Assembly: GCA_019115085.1 (NCBI GenBank)
Contig: DXEF01000048.1
Coordinates: 1-64,000, forward strand
Origin: Candidatus Agathobaculum pullicola
GTDB lineage: Bacteria; Bacillota; Clostridia; Oscillospirales; Butyricicoccaceae
Reading direction: 5' to 3'
Length of the DNA stretch: 64,000 nucleotides
Shown: positions 59,978 to 64,000 of the stretch, piece by piece
Position numbering within the stretch: the first letter of the stretch is position 1
How the letters are laid out: every line of letters starts with the position of its first letter
Program-made: the position numbers and the translations under genes
Notes under the pieces: generated by a model
What the model was told of the DNA's origin: nothing
Databases searched by the model: none
Seen by the model: only the letters and a program-made list of their open reading frames with translations

Positions 59978-60349
59978 ATGGAGAAAAGCAAACGTCTGCC
60001 GGATGCCGAGTTGGAAGTGATGCAGGCGGTCTGGTCGCTGGAGGCGCCGGTGACCGCAGCGGAGGTGCAGCGCAAAGTGCCCAGCGACTGGAAGACGACA
60101 AGCGTGCTGACCTTTCTCTCGCGCTTGTGCGACAAAGGATTCCTTTCGTGCGAGAAAGAGGGGCGACAGAACCAGTACACGCCGTGCGTGACGCAGGAGG
60201 AATATCTGCAACGCGAAAGCCGCAGCTTTGTCGAGCGCGTGTGCGGCGGGTCGGTGAAAAATCTGGTGGCAAGCCTGTCGGACGCGGGCGCGTTGACCGC
60301 GCACGATATCGATGAACTGCGCGCCTTTCTCGACGCGCAGGGACGGTAA
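59978..60349 (+). CDS. blaI: BlaI/MecI/CopY-family transcriptional repressor
   Basis: 123 residues. The winged helix LPDAELEVMQAVWSLEAPVTAAEVQRKV and TTSVLTFLSRLCDKGFLSCEKEGRQNQYTP match BlaI/MecI family, followed by a dimerisation helix pair ending in ALTAHDIDELRAFLDA. These repressors are cleaved when the cognate sensor protease sees beta-lactam or another signal. AAGGAGG precedes the ATG. It lies 18 bp from the sensor gene. The operator over its own promoter suggests autoregulation. Confidence 0.95.
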   Translation: MEKSKRLPDAELEVMQAVWSLEAPVTAAEVQRKVPSDWKTTSVLTFLSRLCDKGFLSCEKEGRQNQYTPCVTQEEYLQRESRSFVERVCGGSVKNLVASLSDAGALTAHDIDELRAFLDAQGR

Positions 60350-60367
60350 GGATAGGAGGGGTAGGAT

Positions 60368-63300
60368 ATGTTACGCTTTGCATGGAGTGATTTGCTGAAC
60401 AACCTCATGCAGATTGGCCTGACGGTATCGGCGGTGGCGCTGGCGCTGTTTTTGCTGCGCAAAGCGCTCAACAAGCGATATCCCGCGCGCGCGATGTGTC
60501 TGGTGTGGGCGGTGCTCGCGCTGCGGCTGCTGATTCCCGTGCAGCTGACGCTGCCCGACCCGCCGGTGCAGGTCACGCCGCGCACGACGTATCTGACGCG
60601 CACCGACTTCACACCCGAACGACTGGAAGAGGCCGGACTGCCTGTTTTGGAGCAGGATGGGGTCATCACGACCGAGCGTTGGGTGACAGAGCAGCAGGTG
60701 CGCACGCTCAGCCCGTATGATGAACCGTCGATGATCTCGTTGGATTTAGGTCGTGTGCTGGGGGTGGCATGGCTGGTCGGCCTGCTGGCCTTTGCCGGCT
60801 GGCAGCTATACCACTATCTGACGTTCTGCCATGTGTTGATAAAAAGCAGCCATCCGGCCGAGCGCGACACGCTGCTGGCCGTGTTCGAGGCGCAGAAGCG
60901 CGCGCTCGGCATCCGGCGGACTATCCCGCTGCGGGTCACATCCGCGGCTGATTGCCCGATGCTGGCGGGATTTGTGCAGCCCGCACTCTATCTGCCGGAT
61001 GAAGCGTTGTCCCAGCAGGACGCAGCGTTCATTTTTCGGCATGAGCTGACGCACTACAAGCGGGGCGATCTGTGGCTCAAGCTGGCGCTGGTCGCGGTGC
61101 GGGCGGTGCACTGGTTCAATCCGCTGGTGCATCTGATGGCGCGTCTCGCGCAGGAGGATATCGAGCTGGCCTGTGACGACGCGGTCGTGCGCGGCATGGA
61201 CGTGGATGCGCGCCGCGCCTACGGAGAGACCATCCTGCGCGCGGTAGAGGCGCAGATGAAAAAGCGCGCGCTGGTGTCGTGCTTTGCCGGAGATAAGGAG
61301 ACGCTGATGAGACGGTTTGAGGGATTGTTTGATAACAATGTCAAAAGGCGTGGTATGGCGCTGGTTGTTGCGGCGGCGGTGCTGGTCGGCACGCTGGGGT
61401 GCGCGTTTTCGGTAGGGGAAAGCGGGGAGAAGCTGACCGAGGAGACGCGGCGCACGCTTGTCGAGCAGTGGGCGCAGCACACGGAAAACCTCGGCTATAT
61501 GGTGAAACTGGATGGCGAGGACACCTATGTGTTGTACAACGCCGAGTTGGAGAACCTGCCGGACGAGGCCGCGCCCTATCGCATGGGTGAAAAGCTGGTC
61601 TTTGAGCAGGGTGTGGACGGCTGGCAGGTCGCAAAGGCTGAGCCGGTGGCGCCGAACGGCGTGACCTCGCTTGACGAGTTCCGTCTTCTGTACGAAAACG
61701 ACCTCGGCCTGCCCGACCCGATTTCGGGCGGCGACATGGCGCTCACCGAAGCGCAGCAGCAAAAGTGGAGTAACCCGGTTGACGCGGCGGCCGATCTGCT
61801 GCACCTGCAAATTGGAGGCGTGATCAGCAATCCGTCCTCCGACGATGGGCTGGGAGACGATATTGTGAATGTGGCAGTCGAGTTTCCCGACCACAGCGAG
61901 GTGACCATTACGATGGTCAGCCAGTTCGGCGCGGGCTGGCTGCCGCAGGATTTCACCTATGACGGCGGTAAAAACGAGCGCACCGCCGCCGACCTCGCGG
62001 GGCAGTACGCGCGCGGCGTGATGCACAAGAGCGGACAGTTCATCTATCCCATCCTGTCTGCGCAGATGCAGCAAGCGTTCCGCAGCGAAAGGCAGATGGA
62101 AAGCTATTTTAACTGGAAGTACGGCGGCTCGTCGCCGTCTTACAGTAACTATGCGCTGGTGCCGACCGATGACGCGGACAGCTATCTTGCCGTGTTTCAG
62201 ATGTACGGCGGCGGTGTAGAGGACATACGCAGCGCATATCTGATACGCACCGCGCAGGAGGACGGTCGTCGGGTGATTGAGCGTGTTGCCGAGGCAGAGA
62301 ACAGCGATTATACAAAGAGTGAATTATTCAAATTATATTACGTTTCGGGATTGGATTGGCCGACCATCTCCGCAGGCGCGCAGAGCTTCAACGGCGCGTC
62401 GCTCGACACACTGACGCGTGTGCACGACGCAGCCGAGACCGTGTTCAGCTACTTTGGTGAGCAGGTGGAGCATATCGAGGGAAATGCGCACCTTTATACG
62501 ATGGAAAGCTGGTTTACGAGCGAAGTCATTTCCGAGGGCGATACCGAAGCGGTTGTGCGACTGAACTTTACAGATAACAGCCCGTCGGTCGATGTGCAGA
62601 TGCGCAAAAACGGCGACTACTGGCTGCCGGTCGGGCTGGCGAGGCAGTTTGCCGAGGGCTTTTCCGCTACGGTGAACGGCGAAGCCCTGCCGGTCGGTTC
62701 GGACGTGCAGCAGGCTGTGCAGAATGCGGCGGGTGAAGTACCGCTGCTTGCGGCAGGCGATCGGATTGAGCTGCTGTTCGACCCCGCCCCGGAGGGTGCG
62801 GTGACGGTCGAGGACGCGATCATCCGCGCGGACGGCACGCTGCAATACGACGACAAAATGACCGAGCGCAGCACGTTCTCCTATACGGGCAGCGCAGCCA
62901 GCATGACGTACACCTATCCAGTTGAGCGCCTGATGGTGCAAGAAGCCCTGTCCTCGGCACCGGATATGACCATGTATCGCGGCGTGACGCTGACCTACAC
63001 GGCAAACGGCACGGACTATACTGTCGCGTTCGCCTACCGGCTGGCAAACGGGGACGTGTCAAATACGGATGACACCATCCATTCGACCGAATACCACAAT
63101 GACACCTACGGCTACACGCTGACGCTGCCCGACTGCTTTGTAGAGCAAGGCTATGTCAAGGAAAATGACGATAGGGTGCAGTTTGGCCTGCAAAACGCGC
63201 TGCCGGGCTACACGGACAGCCCGACCGACGGCGGCGCGGTGATGACGCTGCAAGTGCAAGCGACCGCGGCACTCAAGGCGCAGTTTGGTGAGGACTGGGA

Positions 63301-64000
63301 AGCGGAGTATCCCATACCGTGCAAGCAGCTCACCGAGTGGGATGGATTGACCTATTATCTGGCGTTTGCGTCCGACGTGCAGTATGACCCATCGGATGCA
63401 GCCATCACGGCGGTCTATACCGAAATGTATCAGGCGGCGCAGGCGATGGACAGCAGTTCAATCTCGTTTGACGGACAAAGCGACGCGCAGGCGGGCCGCG
63501 CGCGGCAGCAGGTGCTGCACGATCTGGCGATGCAGTACGGCTATACGTTAATACGCAGAGATGGCTCTGCGATTGACGCTGTGACGGTCGAGCCGAATGT
63601 AACCGACGGATCGTGCCTGCTGACTGTGCGCTATGTCAGCCGCGAGGGAAATCATTTCTTCACCACGGCCCAGCGGCTGTGGTATGAGGGGATCGACTCT
63701 ATCAGGCCCACGCGTACCGAAACGCTGGTCGATACTTCGGACGGTGTGCGCTCGCGCGCAGACTTCCTGCTGGCTTTCCCGCAGGAGCAGGGCATTCCGG
63801 AACTGGATCGCACCGGCATTAACGCATTGCTTGCAGAGCCTACGCTCCACCCCGCACAGGATGCGGAACGGGTGCTCGGCCTGTCGGGCGGCACGGCGGA
63901 GGATATCGTCATACACCCAATCAAAAAACGATATACCTTTACATACCGCTGGCCGGATGGCACGGTGGACTTCATCATGCAGGGGGTCACGCTGGGCGGC
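60368..64000 (+). CDS. BlaR1/M56-family sensor metallopeptidase with very long C-terminal domain (incomplete)
   Basis: At least 1211 codons from ATG 60368 with AGGAGGGG upstream; it is open to the right edge. Residues 1-160 have membrane segments (LMQIGLTVSAVALALFLL, LVWAVLALRLLI and VLGVAWLVGLLAFAG). The M56 site is HELTHYKRGD (His225, Glu226, His229) with the second ligand in DIELACDDAV (Glu266). A last membrane segment lies at about 320-345. The following 860 or more residues lie outside the membrane and are not the short penicillin-binding sensor domain usual in BlaR1. Residues 500-527 and 728-755 share a pattern ending WLP, so part of the outer domain is duplicated. The inducer is unknown. 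Confidence 0.93.
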   Translation, partial: MLRFAWSDLLNNLMQIGLTVSAVALALFLLRKALNKRYPARAMCLVWAVLALRLLIPVQLTLPDPPVQVTPRTTYLTRTDFTPERLEEAGLPVLEQDGVITTERWVTEQQVRTLSPYDEPSMISLDLGRVLGVAWLVGLLAFAGWQLYHYLTFCHVLIKSSHPAERDTLLAVFEAQKRALGIRRTIPLRVTSAADCPMLAGFVQPALYLPDEALSQQDAAFIFRHELTHYKRGDLWLKLALVAVRAVHWFNPLVHLMARLAQEDIELACDDAVVRGMDVDARRAYGETILRAVEAQMKKRALVSCFAGDKETLMRRFEGLFDNNVKRRGMALVVAAAVLVGTLGCAFSVGESGEKLTEETRRTLVEQWAQHTENLGYMVKLDGEDTYVLYNAELENLPDEAAPYRMGEKLVFEQGVDGWQVAKAEPVAPNGVTSLDEFRLLYENDLGLPDPISGGDMALTEAQQQKWSNPVDAAADLLHLQIGGVISNPSSDDGLGDDIVNVAVEFPDHSEVTITMVSQFGAGWLPQDFTYDGGKNERTAADLAGQYARGVMHKSGQFIYPILSAQMQQAFRSERQMESYFNWKYGGSSPSYSNYALVPTDDADSYLAVFQMYGGGVEDIRSAYLIRTAQEDGRRVIERVAEAENSDYTKSELFKLYYVSGLDWPTISAGAQSFNGASLDTLTRVHDAAETVFSYFGEQVEHIEGNAHLYTMESWFTSEVISEGDTEAVVRLNFTDNSPSVDVQMRKNGDYWLPVGLARQFAEGFSATVNGEALPVGSDVQQAVQNAAGEVPLLAAGDRIELLFDPAPEGAVTVEDAIIRADGTLQYDDKMTERSTFSYTGSAASMTYTYPVERLMVQEALSSAPDMTMYRGVTLTYTANGTDYTVAFAYRLANGDVSNTDDTIHSTEYHNDTYGYTLTLPDCFVEQGYVKENDDRVQFGLQNALPGYTDSPTDGGAVMTLQVQATAALKAQFGEDWEAEYPIPCKQLTEWDGLTYYLAFASDVQYDPSDAAITAVYTEMYQAAQAMDSSSISFDGQSDAQAGRARQQVLHDLAMQYGYTLIRRDGSAIDAVTVEPNVTDGSCLLTVRYVSREGNHFFTTAQRLWYEGIDSIRPTRTETLVDTSDGVRSRADFLLAFPQEQGIPELDRTGINALLAEPTLHPAQDAERVLGLSGGTAEDIVIHPIKKRYTFTYRWPDGTVDFIMQGVTLGG

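Noticed and set aside
60806..62074. A 422-codon minus-strand open frame
   Set aside because: It is the antisense frame of the BlaR1-like gene, which shows the intact HELTH motif.
1..64000. tRNA, rRNA, tmRNA or complete insertion sequences
   Set aside because: No cloverleaf, rRNA block, or transposase with flanking terminal repeats was noticed by eye; a dedicated search could still find a small RNA.

Overview
The window looks like a chromosomal segment of an anaerobic, probably spore-forming member of the Clostridia, most likely an Oscillospirales-type gut bacterium (inference). The evidence is a single-chain pyruvate:ferredoxin oxidoreductase, a Feo iron locus with DUF3793 and flavodoxin, a darA-holB-ricT block, SLH-domain surface proteins, a LysM-GH18 spore-cortex-type hydrolase and many strong Gram-positive promoters. 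No rRNA, tRNA, CRISPR array, intact insertion sequence or complete phage module was seen. The last gene runs off the right edge.

Layout. 0.1-5.3 kb is a mixed accessory region: the C-terminal part of a DEAD/DEAH-type helicase, a PD-(D/E)XK nuclease with a PUA/EVE-like tail, small enzymes (SGNH hydrolase, rhodanese lipoprotein, GNAT, EFR1 flavodoxin-ferredoxin, alpha/beta hydrolase) and a truncated winged-helix fragment. 5.3-7.8 kb is an AT-rich leader followed by two unrecognised membrane-anchored proteins. 7.85-9.3 kb is a MATE exporter behind an attenuator with an overlapping leader peptide. 9.4-17.1 kb is a leftward operon: a complete mannose/sorbose-class PTS (IIA, IIB, IIC, IID), a BtpA/SgcQ protein, a class II aldolase, two alcohol dehydrogenases and a SorC regulator, behind a promoter with a 17+3+17 palindrome. 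17.3-19.7 kb holds a Fur-family regulator, a 6-pyruvoyl-tetrahydropterin-synthase-like protein with a zinc ribbon, and an MsrA-MsrB lipoprotein. 19.8-28.3 kb holds pyruvate:ferredoxin oxidoreductase, a split UxaA-type lyase, an IclR regulator, a lone PTS EIIC and a cyclase/metal hydrolase. Two related operators suggest that one regulator controls both transcripts. 28.4-31.6 kb is a polar amino-acid ABC transporter and a cytidylate-kinase-like protein. 31.7-36.1 kb is a two-component system and two exported PepSY proteins. 36.1-38.6 kb is serC-serA, with a row of hairpins between the genes. 38.7-42.6 kb is a decarboxylase-family gene, darA, holB and ricT.

42.8-47.9 kb encodes two SLH surface proteins. 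48.5-51.4 kb is an ABC importer of the COG2984/COG4120/COG1101 type. 51.5-56.6 kb is an iron locus (DUF3793, flavodoxin, FeoA, FeoA, FeoB, Cys-rich membrane protein) with repeated TTAGC-N4-GCTAA operators and an unexplained 330-bp array of perfect hairpins. 56.7-59.8 kb has a cortex-lytic-type hydrolase, a CAP-domain protein, a barstar-family protein and a small membrane protein. 59.9-64.0 kb is a BlaI-BlaR1-like pair whose sensor has an unusually long outer domain with a duplicated segment.

The least explained material is the two hairpin arrays (37323-37447 and 52865-53181), the 5685-7743 gene pair, the MATE attenuator, and the outsized BlaR1-like sensor. Family assignments rest on motifs and remembered family features read by eye; no search was run.
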